A stretch of DNA of 64,000 bases, from contig CAVYNE010000040.1 in assembly GCA_963769715.1 (NCBI GenBank), forward strand, positions 124,001 through 188,000, in the 5' to 3' direction. The DNA is from Palsa-504 sp963769715. GTDB taxonomy: Bacteria > Actinomycetota > Actinomycetes > Streptosporangiales > Streptosporangiaceae. Below, piece by piece: positions 28,492-38,107 of the stretch; within the stretch, counting starts at the first letter, position 1; each line of letters starts with the position of its first letter. The translations under genes and the position numbers were made by a program. The notes under the pieces were generated by a model. The model did no database searches and was not told the DNA's origin. It saw only the letters and a program-made list of their open reading frames with translations.

Positions 28492-28917
28492 TTAGCCGGG
28501 TGCTGGGGTTTGCCGCCCGCTTATCGAGGTGGGCCGTATCCGTATCCAGAACGGACGTTCCACCGCCGTTACCCACGGGTGCAGGCCTAGGCGGCTCAGG
28601 CGCTGGATCTCGGCGTCTTCGTAGACCGCCTGGGCGCGGCCATTGACCAGGACGCTCCATCCAGAATGGGTTCGCTCGTCGTATTCATCTGCCTCGAACG
28701 CCACTAGATTCTGGCCTTCGGCCGCGGACAACTTTGACCCGCGTGCGGTAATGAAGACCGGGGCCTGGCCGTCCACAATGTGGTTTACCGGCAGCACCAC
28801 GATCTCGCCATCGGCGAAAAAGCTGACCCGTCCGACGGGGACCGTAGCCAGCAACTGCAGACACCTGTCGAACGGCAATATCTCAAGCCCTGCGTGATCG
28901 GTCGGGTATTCTGCCAT
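28492..28917 (-). CDS. Pyridoxamine 5'-phosphate oxidase-family flavoprotein (paralogue 2)
   Basis: 141 residues in a split-barrel fold: EILPFDRCLQLLATVPVGRV, GEIVVLPVNHIVDGQAPVF, DERTHSGWSVLVNGRAQAVY and the end WIRIRPTSISGRQTPAPG. The last segment mirrors the RVNPTSIWGN end of the copy at 15679-16161, so the two are paralogues. It probably binds FMN or F420, with an unknown substrate. The ATG at 28917 is taken as the family start. Confidence 0.75.
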   Translation of the reverse strand: MAEYPTDHAGLEILPFDRCLQLLATVPVGRVSFFADGEIVVLPVNHIVDGQAPVFITARGSKLSAAEGQNLVAFEADEYDERTHSGWSVLVNGRAQAVYEDAEIQRLSRLGLHPWVTAVERPFWIRIRPTSISGRQTPAPG

Positions 28918-29128
28918 TTCGCGCTCCCTGACGTGGGCCGCAGATAGCCCGCGGACGGCCGGGCGGCACCCCGATGCGATCGGGTGCTGCATCCGACGCT
29001 GGCCCGCTGCCAGGGGCGTTGGCAACGGGCGGAGGTCCCGGTCAACCGGGTCTTTCGGCTCCGCTGGCGGCGGTAAATTAGGCCGCGACGGTACTGGCCG
29101 TTTCGCGATCGGATAGTGAGGGCGCTAG

Positions 29129-29844
29129 GTGCCAGACCCGTTCATCTATTCCAGCGACGACGTGCCGGGCACGCCGGGCGGCCTCCCGGAAGGCCGCGGC
29201 GCCGCCTGGTGGAATGAGTTCTTCGCCGACCGCGCCAAGCCGTGCCCGTTCTTCGTCGAGTGGCCCGACGAGAACCTCGCCGCATGGTTCAGCGAAGGCC
29301 TGCTCTCGCCGGGACGGGTGCTCGAGCTGGATGCGGGCACGGGCGGAACGCCGTGTACCTGGCCAGCCGGGGATGCGGCGTCGATGCTATTGACTTCTCG
29401 GCCGAGGCGATCAGCTGGGCCCGGGAGCGAGCCAGGCAGGCCGGCGCCGTGGTGGAGTTCCAGTGCTGTTCGATCTTCGATGCCGCGTTCACCGCAGGGT
29501 CCTACGACCTGGTCTACGACTCGGGGTGCTTCCACCATCTGCCCCCGCACCGCCGCCAGGACTATGCGGCACTCGTGCGCCGGGCGCTCAGGCCAGGTGG
29601 CAGCTACGGATTGGTGTGCTTCCGGCCCGAAGGCGGCGGCGGCTACACCGACCAGCAGGTGTACGAGCGGGGGAGCCTCGGCGGCGGCCTGGGCTACTCA
29701 GAAGACCGCCTGCGCGCCCTGTGGGACAAGCCGCCTTTCTCCCTGCGCGTGCTCCGGCAGATGAACAAGACCGACGGGCAGGGACCCAGCTTCGGCGAGG
29801 ACTTCCTGTGGGTTCTGCTGGCCACCAAGGAGAGCCCCGCCTGA
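29129..29844 (+). pseudogene. Class I SAM-dependent methyltransferase, one frameshift
   Basis: GTG 29129 starts WWNEFFADRAKPCPFFVEWP; near 29333 the frame breaks in the SAM-binding loop. The second frame continues GCGHGRNAVYLASRG (motif I), VDAIDFSAEAI, YDLVYDSGCFHHLPPHRR and a C-terminal FGEDFLWVLLATK. CTGGATGC should be CTGGGATGC; adding one G restores LELGCGHGR. The gene is otherwise full length (about 238 residues), so a consensus error is quite possible. Substrate unknown; tellurite- or thiopurine-type small-molecule methyltransferases look similar. Confidence 0.8.
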
Positions 29845-29877
29845 CCGGGCATTGATGTGAGCTCGATCACTACGTAG

Positions 29878-29892
29878 GATGCATTCTGCATC
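29878..29892. promoter_or_regulatory. GntR-type operator before the esterase
   Basis: GATGCA-TTC-TGCATC is a perfect inverted repeat 53 bases before the esterase ATG. The same ATGCA-N3-TGCAT core occurs at 33463-33475 before the monooxygenase. A GntR/FCD regulator is encoded between the two genes, and palindromes with TGCAT arms are typical of that family. Confidence 0.6.
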
Positions 29893-29944
29893 GAGTGCCG
29901 CCCGCGCCACGCGAGCCCAGCCACGCGAGCCCAAAGGAGGGTCC

Positions 29945-30894
29945 ATGTCCCGCCGTCATCTCATCCACCCAGATGTCCGCGACCCCCTGGAGCAGCTGCT
30001 CGCGGCGATTCCTGGCGGTTTTAACTCCATTCCCGACATCGTGCAGCGCCGGGCCACCGTGACCCAGCTGCTGGCCGCTATGGAGATCCCGCCCAACCCC
30101 AACGTCACCTCGGAAGACCGGATGGTGCCCGGACCAGACGGTGCGCCGGACATCAAGGTGCGGATCTACCGGCCGACGGACGCCACCGGGACGCTGCCCG
30201 GGATCTATTTCATCCACGGCGGAGGCATGATCCTGGGGGACATCGACGGCGAGGACGCGGTCGCAACCCAGATCTGCGAGCGGGTCGACGCGGTGGTCGT
30301 CTCTGTCGAGTACCGCCTGGCTCCGGAACATCCCTATCCGGCACCGGTCGAGGACTGCTACGCCGGCCTGGTGTGGATGGCGCGCAACGCCAGCGAACTT
30401 CGCTTCGACCCGGACCGCCTCGCCGTCTACGGTGGCAGCGCCGGAGGCGGCCTCACCATCGCCATCTCGATGCTCGCCCGCGACCGCGGCTTCCCGGCGC
30501 TCCGGTTCCAGATGCCGATCTACCCGATGATCGACGACAGGAACGAGATCCGTCGAGCTACGAGATCACCGACATCGGGCTCTGGGACCGCGCGGGCAAC
30601 ATCGAAGCCTGGAAATGGTACCTAGGTGACGGCAAGCCCGACCAGTACGCCGCCCCGGCTCGCGCGGAGGATCTGACCGGTCTCCCGCCGACCTTCATCG
30701 ACGTCGGCACCGTCGACCTGTTCCGGGACGAGGACATCACGTTCGCCATGCGGCTTATGCAGGCCGGTGTCCCGACTGAACTGCACGTCAATCCCGGTGC
30801 CTACCACGCGGCCGAAGTGTTCGCGCCGGAATGCGAGCTATCAGGTGTGATCTGGGCACGCCGCATCGAGGCTTTGCGCCGCGCCCTCGCCTGA
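29945..30894 (+). pseudogene. HSL-type alpha/beta hydrolase (esterase), one frameshift
   Basis: About 316 residues of the hormone-sensitive-lipase family. The oxyanion motif is IYFIHGGGMILGD, followed by VSVEYRLAPEHPYPAPVEDC. The nucleophile is in AVYGGSAGGGLTIA, the acid in IDVGTVDLFRDED and the His in NPGAYHAAEVF. ATG 29945 has AAAGGAGGGTCC. At about 30552 ATCCGTCG should be ATCCCGTCG (RNEIP-SSYEITDIG), so one missing C shifts the frame. The neighbouring monooxygenase makes esters from ketones, and this enzyme would hydrolyse them. Its end overlaps the convergent GntR gene by 54 bases. Confidence 0.8.
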
Positions 30895-31524
30895 TTCCAG
30901 CTCGGCCCGGACCTCGGCGTAGATCTGCCGGTAGCGGGCGATGGCGGCCCGCGCGTCGCCCTGCTCCAGCAGCGTGAGGACCGCTGTGTACCCGTCGATC
31001 CAGGGCCGCCACTGATCACTCTCCGGCGTGAGTCCGAGCAGCCGCCGCATCCTGGTCACCACCAGGTCCACGTGGGTCTGCAGCTCCCGGTTCCCGCTGG
31101 CCGAGATCATGATGGTGCTGAAATCGGCGCCTGCGGAGGTCGCGGTGGCCACGTCGCCGGATCGCAGGCAGGCCAGCAGCTCATCCAGCCGCTGGCGCAT
31201 CCGGCCCAGGTCGGCTGCGGTCAGGTTGGGCACGCCCCACTCGACGCCCGCGCAGGCCAGTACGCACATGACGTCGATCAGCTCGAGCGCGTTCTTCTGC
31301 GAAACGTCGGTGACCCGCCGGGTGCGGTTCGGCGAGATGTCGATGAGGCCCTCGGCGGACAGCAGCATGATGGCTTCCCGGACCGGCGTGATGCTGACGC
31401 CGAGCCGGTCGGCGACTTCCGCATCCTTGATGACCGTGCCGGGAGCCAGCCGTCCGGTCACGATCTCCTCGCGCAGGTGCCGCGCGATGGTCTCGGTACG
31501 AGTCAGCGGAAGGGAGTAAGACAC
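30841..31524 (-). CDS. GntR-family regulator, FCD domain
   Basis: 227 residues. Residues 5 to 70 are a GntR winged helix (ETIARHLREEIVTGRLAPG, DAEVADRLGVSITPVREAI), followed by an all-helical FCD ligand domain with the usual late metal/His region degenerate. The GTG start at 31524 overlaps the end of the monooxygenase gene by 22 bases, so the two are probably co-transcribed leftward. I infer that it represses the monooxygenase and the esterase through the paired ATGCA-N3-TGCAT sites. The ligand is likely the ketone or a product. Confidence 0.85.
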   Translation of the reverse strand: MSYSLPLTRTETIARHLREEIVTGRLAPGTVIKDAEVADRLGVSITPVREAIMLLSAEGLIDISPNRTRRVTDVSQKNALELIDVMCVLACAGVEWGVPNLTAADLGRMRQRLDELLACLRSGDVATATSAGADFSTIMISASGNRELQTHVDLVVTRMRRLLGLTPESDQWRPWIDGYTAVLTLLEQGDARAAIARYRQIYAEVRAELESGEGAAQSLDAACPDHT

Positions 31525-33308
31525 CAGATCGCCTTTACCGTGGCGCTATCGCCGCGCAGGTCACAATCCGGCCCAAGCCGGTACCCGACTTTACAATGCC
31601 CGCCGCCGCAACCCCCCCCCATAACCCCCTCCTCGCCGTCCCCCCCCTCCCGGGGCTCGTGCCGCGCCAGTACCAGCCCCTCGTAGCCCTTCTCCGCGAC
31701 CTCGTGGCAGATGGCGCGGAACGTGCCCACGCCGCCGACGTAGGGATACAGCGTCCGCGGCTTCCCGGGGATATTGGCCCCGACCCACCAGGAGTCCGTG
31801 CCGAGGAGCAGGGTCGCCGCGGCGACCTCGTTGTGGTGATCGACCCACTTGTCTTCCGCGTCCTGCGCGGGTTCGGCCACGTCGAGACCGTGTGCGCGCA
31901 TGTACTGGATGACGCCGGCGATCCACTCCACGTTCTGCTCGATCACCACCGGCATGTTGGACAGCACGGAGGGGCTTTGCGGCCCGGTGATGACGAACAG
32001 GTTCGGGAACCCGCGCGTGGTGAGGCCGAGGTAGGTGCGCGGGCCGTCTTCCCACTTGTCCTGCAGCCTCAGCCCGTCCCGGCCGGTGATGCCCATGCCG
32101 AACAGGGTGCCGGTCATCGCGTCGAAGCCGGTGGCGAAGACGATCGCGTCGACCTCGTACTCGCGCCCGCCGGTCCGGACGCCGCGCGGGGTGATCTCCT
32201 CGATCGGCGCGGCCCGCACGTCCAGCAGCGTCACGTTGTCCCGGTTGAAGGTCTCGTAGTAGCCGTTCTCCAGCGGCGGCCGCTTGGTGAAGAACGGATG
32301 GTCCTTGGGCGCCAGCAGCTCACCGACCGCTGGGTCCTTGACGACCTCGCGGATCTTGCCGCGCACGAACTCGGAGACCGTGTCGTTGCTCTCCTTGTTG
32401 ACCAGGAAGTCGGAGAATGTCTCCAGGCCCATGTAGAAGCCGCCCTTGGCCCAGGCTGCCTCGAAGATGGGCTCCCGTTCTTCCGGTGAGTAGTCCAGCG
32501 CGGACCGTTCGGCCACCTGATAGGGCAGCCCGAAGCCGGACTCGCGTGCCTTCTGCCATAGATCCTTGTACGCCGCCTTGACCTGCGCGGCGTAGTCAGG
32601 TGCCAGCGGCCTGTTCCGCCCCGGCATGTCATAGTTCGGCGTGCGCTGGAAGACCCAGACGTGCGCCGCCTGCTTGGCAATCTCCGGGACGGCCTGGACC
32701 GCCGTGGCGCCGGTACCGATCACCGCCACCCGCTTGCCGGTGAAGTCGACGTTCTGATGAGGCCAGGCGCCGGTGTGATAGCTTTCGCCGCCGAAGGTCT
32801 CGATCCCCGGGAATTCTGGGGTGTTCGTCGAAGACAGGCACCCGACCGCGGTGACCAGGAATCGCGCCGATGACGTGCTGCCATCCGCTAGCCGGATATC
32901 CCAGGAATTGCGTTCGGCATCGTAGACCGCGGAGATCACTCTCGCGTTGAACTGGATATCCCGGCGCAGGTCCATCTTGTCCGTGACGAATTCCAGGTAC
33001 CGAAGGATCTCGGGCTGAGCGGCGTAGCGCTCCGTCCAGTTCCACTCGCCGAGGATCTCCTCCGACATGTGATCGCTGAACATGTAGTAGACGCTCTCGC
33101 TGTCACAGCGCGCGCCAGGATACCGGTTCCAGTACCAGGTCCCGCCGACACCGCCGCCCTGCTCGTATACCCGGACGGACAGCCCCAGCTTGCGCAGCGA
33201 ATGCAGCATATAAAGGCCGGCGAAACCCGCACCCACCACGATCGCGTCGAAATCCACTGACCGGCCATCCGCCGGATGTGCCTGAGTCATCTGGTTCTCG
33301 CTCTTCAT
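31503..33308 (-). CDS. Flavin-containing Baeyer-Villiger-type monooxygenase
   Basis: About 600 residues: FAD-binding VVGAGFAGLYMLHSLRKLG, GGTWYWNRYPGARCD, the BVMO fingerprint FGGESYHTGAWP, NADP-binding VAVIGTGATAVQAV and the later ATGFDAMTG. It inserts oxygen beside a carbonyl using NADPH and O2 (phenylacetone/cyclohexanone monooxygenase type). Homology ends about 50 codons before the stop. The tail is encoded by C9 and C8 tracts (31612-31620, 31640-31647) and reads Gly/Glu-rich, so the real stop may be lost to a homopolymer error. ATG 33308 is the family start. Confidence 0.88.
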   Translation of the reverse strand: MKSENQMTQAHPADGRSVDFDAIVVGAGFAGLYMLHSLRKLGLSVRVYEQGGGVGGTWYWNRYPGARCDSESVYYMFSDHMSEEILGEWNWTERYAAQPEILRYLEFVTDKMDLRRDIQFNARVISAVYDAERNSWDIRLADGSTSSARFLVTAVGCLSSTNTPEFPGIETFGGESYHTGAWPHQNVDFTGKRVAVIGTGATAVQAVPEIAKQAAHVWVFQRTPNYDMPGRNRPLAPDYAAQVKAAYKDLWQKARESGFGLPYQVAERSALDYSPEEREPIFEAAWAKGGFYMGLETFSDFLVNKESNDTVSEFVRGKIREVVKDPAVGELLAPKDHPFFTKRPPLENGYYETFNRDNVTLLDVRAAPIEEITPRGVRTGGREYEVDAIVFATGFDAMTGTLFGMGITGRDGLRLQDKWEDGPRTYLGLTTRGFPNLFVITGPQSPSVLSNMPVVIEQNVEWIAGVIQYMRAHGLDVAEPAQDAEDKWVDHHNEVAAATLLLGTDSWWVGANIPGKPRTLYPYVGGVGTFRAICHEVAEKGYEGLVLARHEPREGGDGEEGVMGGGCGGGHCKVGYRLGPDCDLRGDSATVKAIWCLTPFR

Positions 33309-33412
33309 TGAGGCGCCTTTCGAACCCTGGGCCGTTCATCCAGTTGGCGGTCGTAGGCGACCGGCCTCGGCCACATGACGGCAGCACGTGCGCGCGGGCG
33401 GCGAAGGCGTGA

Positions 33413-33454
33413 CCTCATGTGCCCTGGCTCGTAAGCCTCATGTGCCCTGGCTCG
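33413..33454. repeat. 19-base tandem direct repeat
   Basis: CCTCATGTGCCCTGGCTCG occurs at 33413-33431 and again, identical, at 33436-33454 (period 23). It lies just upstream of the GntR-type palindrome and 105 bases from the monooxygenase start. It may be a tandem duplication or a paired binding site. Confidence 0.6.
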
Positions 33455-33461
33455 ACCCTAA

Positions 33462-33476
33462 AATGCATCCTGCATC
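33462..33476. promoter_or_regulatory. GntR-type operator before the monooxygenase
   Basis: ATGCA-TCC-TGCAT, the same arms and 3-base spacing as the site at 29878-29892. It lies 154 bases before the monooxygenase start on the opposite strand. Confidence 0.55.
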
Positions 33477-33694
33477 ACGTCAATGTTAAATACTTTATCT
33501 TCGATTTCTTTAGCCGCTTCAGTCACATCTCACCACAGAGCGCGCTCTGCCTCAAGTCAGGGAGCAGTTCACCACTCCACCCAACGATCCAGGGACGCAA
33601 GCGTGTCGTGCAGCTCGCCGATCGTCTCGACGGCCATGGAGGCAGCCTCCGTTGCCTCGGCATCAGTGTCGTCGAAGTCACGGAGGGCTCGACC

Positions 33695-33710
33695 TTTCGA
33701 AATTTTCGAA
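33695..33710. promoter_or_regulatory. LacI-type CGAA/TTCG operator
   Basis: TTTCGAAATTTTCGAA contains overlapping TTTCGAAA and CGAAATTTTCG palindromes. A weaker relative, with TTTTCGAGATTTTTCG, lies at 33859-33874. Both sit before the first sugar-binding-protein gene. Similar cores occur at 37782, 40971 and 48096. Confidence 0.5.
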
Positions 33711-34017
33711 GGACCATGTCCTGGATCATTTGCGGTTAGTGTTCGGCAAACTACCAGCACCTGTGCGATAAGTGGAGTATTTAGCACGCCCAGACGCTTG
33801 ACATCCAGCCAGGCCAGCGGTCTACTTGCGGCCAAGGATACGTTGAATTGCGGCAAAATTTTCGAGATTTTTCGGCGGGTCCAGCTCGGAGCATCACCTA
33901 AGGCCGTGATCGCCGGACTGGCCAGCCAGCAGAGCGCCGCGGCACATGGTGATGTCCAGTCGCCAGCCGCCGTGGCGGGTCTCGATCTTCCTCGCGACAG
34001 GCGGAAAGGGATAGTAG

Positions 34018-35420
34018 ATGATGAGATCACCAGTCAGGTGGCGCAGAAGCCGCCTGCTATCGGCCGTCGCGGCCGCGTTCATCGCGGCTCTGACTCTGGC
34101 CGGGTGCGCCACCGGCGGCTCCTCGCCCAGCACCGGCGGCTCCGCGACCTCGGGCGACATCACCTGGTGGGGCTGGACGCCCACCGTCCAGGGCGCCCAA
34201 GCCTATATCAAGGCGTTCAACAAGGTGTATCCGAACATCCACGTCACCTTCAAGGAGATCACGATCGCCGGGTACAACGCGGCCATGCGTCCGGCCCTGG
34301 CGTCCGGCCTCGGCCCCGATGTCTTCGGCATCGCGCCCGGCGCGGGCCTCGCCCTATTATGCACCCGACGCGACCAACCTGGAGCCCGCGGTCGCCAAGG
34401 CGCTGGGGCCTGACTGGAAGTCTAAGATCGCGCCCATCGGGCCGGCCGGCCTGACCACCTCGAGCGGGAAGCTCGCCGCCCTGCCGATCGGATCGACGTT
34501 CGCCGGCAACCTGTGGATCAACCAGGACCTCTTCACCAAGTACGGGCTGACCGCGCCGACCACCCTGGCCGAGCTGGGCCCACGTCTGCTCGGTCTTCAA
34601 GCAGCACGGCGTCGGATGCTTCGTGCAGGGCGCGGGGCAGGTCGCGTTCAACCAGGACACCCTGCAGGAGATTTCGGACAGCATCCAGCCCGGTGTCTGG
34701 ACCAAGGCCTCCAAGGGGCAGATTCCTGGGACAACCCGACGATCGTCAAGGCGCTCACGATCTGGAAGGAGATGTTCACCGACGGGATCATGGAGCCGGG
34801 CGCGCTCGGCGTGCAGCAGTACCCGGACGCCAACAACGACTTCATGGCCGGTAAGGACGCCATGGTCATGATGGGCACCTGGTACATGCAGTACGCCACC
34901 CAGGCGGGCATGATCCCGGCGATCTCCGCGGCCGGGGTCGGCAACCCCAAGCCGTTCACGATGGTCGCCATTCCCTTCCCGGACGTCGCCGGAGCAGGGA
35001 ACCCCGCCACCATGTTCGGCGACGCCGACTACGGCATCGCGGTGAGCAACAAGTCGAGCCACCAGGCGGCCGCGACAACCTTCGCCACCTGGCTGACCAC
35101 CTCGAAGGCCGGCCAGCAGGTGGTGGCGAACCTGCTGAACGACATCCCCTCGCTGAACGGAATCCAGCCTGACTGGACGACGGTCAAGCTGGTGGCCAAC
35201 CCGGTGCAGGAACCCAATCTCCAGCACCTGATCGGGACCACCACGACCAGCACCGAGCCCCGGCTATCGCTCGTCAGCGCCAACCTGCAGCAGGCCATCG
35301 GGGTGGCGTCCACCACGGTGGCGGCAGGCTCGGCCACGCCGGCGCAGGCGGCGGCGACGCTGGAGAAGACCATGAAATCGCAGCCATCGTCGACAGCGTC
35401 ACCGAACCCGGCACACCTAA
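34018..35420 (+). pseudogene. ABC sugar-binding lipoprotein 1, several frameshifts
   Basis: An extracellular solute-binding protein (family 1) of about 455 residues. Lipobox ALTLAGCATG, then SGDITWWGWTPTVQGAQAYI, and in shifted frames NLEPAVAKALGPDWKSKI, FKQHGVGCFVQGAGQ, WDNPTIVKALTIWKEMF and AMVMMGTWYMQYATQAGM. Frame breaks lie near 34347, 34583 and 34727; no large piece is missing. It is closely related to the intact paralogue at 46244-47629. Its stop is also lost: the frame runs on into the next gene. No permease genes follow, so even a repaired protein would have to borrow permeases. Confidence 0.8.
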
Positions 35421-35434
35421 CTAAGGCGGAGAAT

Positions 35435-36508
35435 GTGGCAGCGCCCACCCGGGACCTCAGCGTCCTTTACCTAGGCGGAACCGGCACGATCAGCGCCTCA
35501 TGCGTCCGGCGGTCCGTCGCCGCGGGCATGTCGGTGTACGTGCTGAACCGCGGTCACAACGTCAAGCACCGCTCGCTGCCGGAATCGGTGACCTGGTTGC
35601 AGGCCGACGTCAGTGATGCCGCGTCGGTGCGCAAGGCCATCGGCGACCAGGAGTTCGAGCGCGGTCGCGAACTTCCTGTCGTTCAACGCGGCGGACGCGG
35701 CGCGAGGCGGTCGACATGTTCCGCGGCCGGACCCGCCAGTATCTGCACATCAGCACGGCGTCGCTGTACCGCAAGCCGGTCCTGCAATGGCCGATCGTCG
35801 AGTCCAACCTGCGCCAGAACCCGTTCGTCAGCTACTCACGGGACAAGATCGCGGCCGAGGACGAGCTGATGCGGGCCTGCGTGCACACGGGGTTCCCGGT
35901 GACGATCGTGCGCCCGTCGCACACCTACGACGAGGCAATCGCCGCCGATTCCCGGCGACTGGACGGTCATCGACCGGCTCGCCCGCGGCGCGGAGGTGAT
36001 CGTCCCCGGCGACGGGACCTCGCTGTGGACGCTGACCCACGCCGCCGACTTCGCCCAGGGCCTGGTCGGCCTGCTCGGCAACCCGCGCGCCATCGGCGAG
36101 GTCTTCCACATCACCTCCGATGACGTCTACACCTGGGACCAGATCTACTCGATCGTCGCCGGGCGCCCTGGGGGTCGAGCCGCGGATCGTGCACATCCCC
36201 TCGGAGGACATCCTGGCCGGCGCGCCGGACTGGTTCTGGTCAGAGCTGATCATCGGCGACTTGTCGCACAGTGCGGTCTTCGACAACTCCAAGGTCCGGC
36301 GGTACGTGCCGGACTTCGCCCCGCGCCTCACGTTCCACGCGACGGTGCCCGAGATGATCGGCTGGCGAGCCGAGCACGCCGGAGCAGTGCCAGCCCGCGC
36401 CCGTCACGGACGCGATCATGGACCGCCTCGTCGGCGGCTACCACTCGGCCCGGGAGATCTTCACCGCCCTGGGCGCCGCGGCCCAGGCGCGCGCTGCGGC
36501 CGGACGGC
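35435..36508 (+). pseudogene. NAD-dependent epimerase/dehydratase, frameshifted
   Basis: An extended-SDR sugar epimerase of about 350 residues assembled from four frames: VLYLGGTGTISASCVRRSV (NAD loop), FRGRTRQYLHISTASLYRK, the region FVSYSRDKIAAEDELM, VTIVRPSHTYDEA, VPGDGTSLWTLTHAADFAQG, FHITSDDVYTWDQIY and WFWSELIIGDLSHSAVFDNS. GTG 35435 with AAGGCGGAG is the likely start. Breaks lie near 35660, 35700, 35945, 36170 and 36385. Instead of a stop, the 3' end reads into the antisense of the convergent LacI gene. The usual SYK triad is modified, as in the UDP-glucose-epimerase-like proteins found beside sugar ABC genes. Confidence 0.7.
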
Positions 36509-37509
36509 TGACCAGCGGCTGGGTGCTGGACCGGACGACCAGCGTGGTCGCCAGCTCTACCCGGTTCTGGAGGCCCATCGAGTCGCCGGCCAGCAGAGTC
36601 CGGGTGGCCAGGGTGGCCATCTCGGCGAGCGGCTGGCGCAGCGTGGTCAGCGGCGGCGAGACCCACTGCGCCATCGGGACGTCGTCGAAGCCCACCACGC
36701 TCAGGTCCTCCGGCAGCCGCAGGCCGTTCTGCCGCGCCGCCTCGTACACGCCCATCGCCTGCACGTCGCTGGCCGCGAAGATCGCGGTCGGCCGGTCGGG
36801 CAGCCGCAACAGCTCCGACGCGGCGGTGAGCGCGGACTCGTAGTGGAAGTCGCCGGTCTTGACGAGCTCCGGGTCGAAGGCGATCACCGGCGCGCTCCAG
36901 CGCCGCGCGGTAGCCATCCAGCCGGGCCTGGCTGCATAGGACGGCGGGGCTGCCGGTGATGGTGGCGATCCGGCGGTGCCCGAGCTCCAGCAGGTGCTCG
37001 GTCGCGGCCAGGCCGCCGGCCCAGTTGGCCGCGCCGATGGACAGGACCTCGGGGTCCGGCTGCCCGACCGGGTCCACGATGACCACGGGCACCTGCAGCG
37101 CGGCCAGCCGGTGCCGGTGCGCCCGCGACAGTTCGGTGAGGACCAGGATGACGCCGTCGGTGCGGCTGGCCGTCAGGCTCCTGAGCCAGTGATCGACGTC
37201 CGCGTCGTTGCTGACCGCGGTGACGGCGATTCGGCACTTGGCCGCGAGCGCGGCCGCGCTCGCGCCGCGGATGATCTCGGTGGCCCAGGGACTGAGCTCG
37301 GTGCACACCAGGTCGATGATGCGGGCAGGCTGGGTCCTGCGCCGCGGGCTGCGGGCGTAGCCGAGCTCGCCGAGCACCGACTCCACCCGGACCCGCGTCT
37401 CGGCCGCGACGTCCGCCCGGCCGTTGAGCACCTTCGATACGGTCGGCACGGAAACTTCGGCCGCGGCGGCGATGGCCGCCATCGTGACCCGCTTCTGCGC
37501 TGTACTCAT
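36438..37509 (-). pseudogene. LacI-family regulator 1, one frameshift
   Basis: About 350 residues. HTH: VTMAAIAAAAEVSVPTVSKV, with hinge helix RVRVESVLGELGYA. The periplasmic-binding core includes VPVVIVDPVGQPDPEVLSIG, ATEHLLELGHRRIATITG and AIFAASDVQAMGVYEAAR. The frame breaks near 36905, between RAALERAG and APVIAFDPELVKTG. ATG 37509 has GAGAGGA before it. The tail after TTLVVRSSTQPLV is encoded in DNA shared with the convergent epimerase, so the natural stop seems lost. It is a paralogue of the regulators at 43422 and 50761. Confidence 0.85.
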
Positions 37510-37829
37510 GACGTCCTCTCCGGCCCGCCGCGCATCTGTCCGGACACCGCGGCTTCGACTTTCGGCAATCATCGCAAGTTATAGCGCCTAGCATCGCACA
37601 TTAACGGTACGGAACCGTGCCGCTGAGCCTACCTCCGTCGATTCTCCCGGACGTGCACCCGCGCCGGGCAGCGGGCCCGGCGTCCCGGTAAATGCGCCTT
37701 TAACCTCGGCTGGTGCAGCCTCGACGCATTGACGTCCGGCCCGGTTGACGCCTACCGTCTATGGTAACCGAGGACAAGAATACTTTCGAAAGTTTCAGAT
37801 CGAATGCCTAAAGGCTAAAGGGAGAGCCG
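37510..37829. other. Divergent promoter region with an operator
   Basis: 320 bases between LacI 1 and the alcohol dehydrogenase remnant, without a gene. It contains ACGGT-ACGGA-ACCGT at about 37600 and the perfect palindrome listed at 37782-37793, which is the best candidate site for LacI control of the rightward operon. Confidence 0.5.
37782..37793. promoter_or_regulatory. LacI-type operator, perfect palindrome
   Basis: ACTTTCGAAAGT is a 12-base perfect palindrome centred on CG, 36 bases before the ATG of the alcohol-dehydrogenase/SDR/ThuA operon. The central CG and the length are typical of LacI-family operators; the CGAA/TTCG half-sites resemble those reported for Streptomyces xylan regulators. 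Confidence 0.6.
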
Positions 37830-38107
37830 ATGAAGGCGGCCGTACTGCACGCTGTCGGGGAGCCGATGCGGCTGGAGGAGACGCGGCTTGCCGCGCCGCG
37901 GGCCGGCGAGGTGCTGGTGCGCGTCCGGGCCGCCGTCGTCTGCCACAGCGATCTGCATTACCTGAACGGCGACCTGACCTGCCTAGGCTGCCGGCTCGGC
38001 TGGACCGGCTGCTCGGACCCGAGTACCGCCTCGACGACATCAACGAGGCCTTCGCCCGGCTGCCGGCGGAATCGGTCGGCCGTGGCCTGATCCTCATGGG
38101 AGACTAA
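37830..38107 (+). pseudogene. Zinc alcohol dehydrogenase with its middle deleted
   Basis: ATG 37830 (GGGAGAG before it) gives MKAAVLHAVGEPMRLEET, then VLVRVRAAVVCHSDLHYLNG with the first zinc Cys and His. At about 37985 the sequence jumps to another frame reading LGPEYRLDDINEAFARL and GRGLILMGD, stop: exactly the end of the medium-chain dehydrogenase family. About 270 residues, covering the structural zinc lobe and the NAD-binding domain, are missing. The stop is directly adjacent to the next ATG (TAAATG), so the operon structure was kept while the gene was gutted. Confidence 0.75.

Larger units (their letters stand above)
33309..34017. other. Regulatory intergenic region, no gene seen
   Basis: 709 bases between divergent genes, noticeably lower in GC than the surroundings. 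It holds a 19-base direct repeat, a GntR-type palindrome near the monooxygenase and two AT-rich CGAA/TTCG sites near the sugar-binding-protein gene, each listed separately. Open frames here lack family resemblance. Confidence 0.5.
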
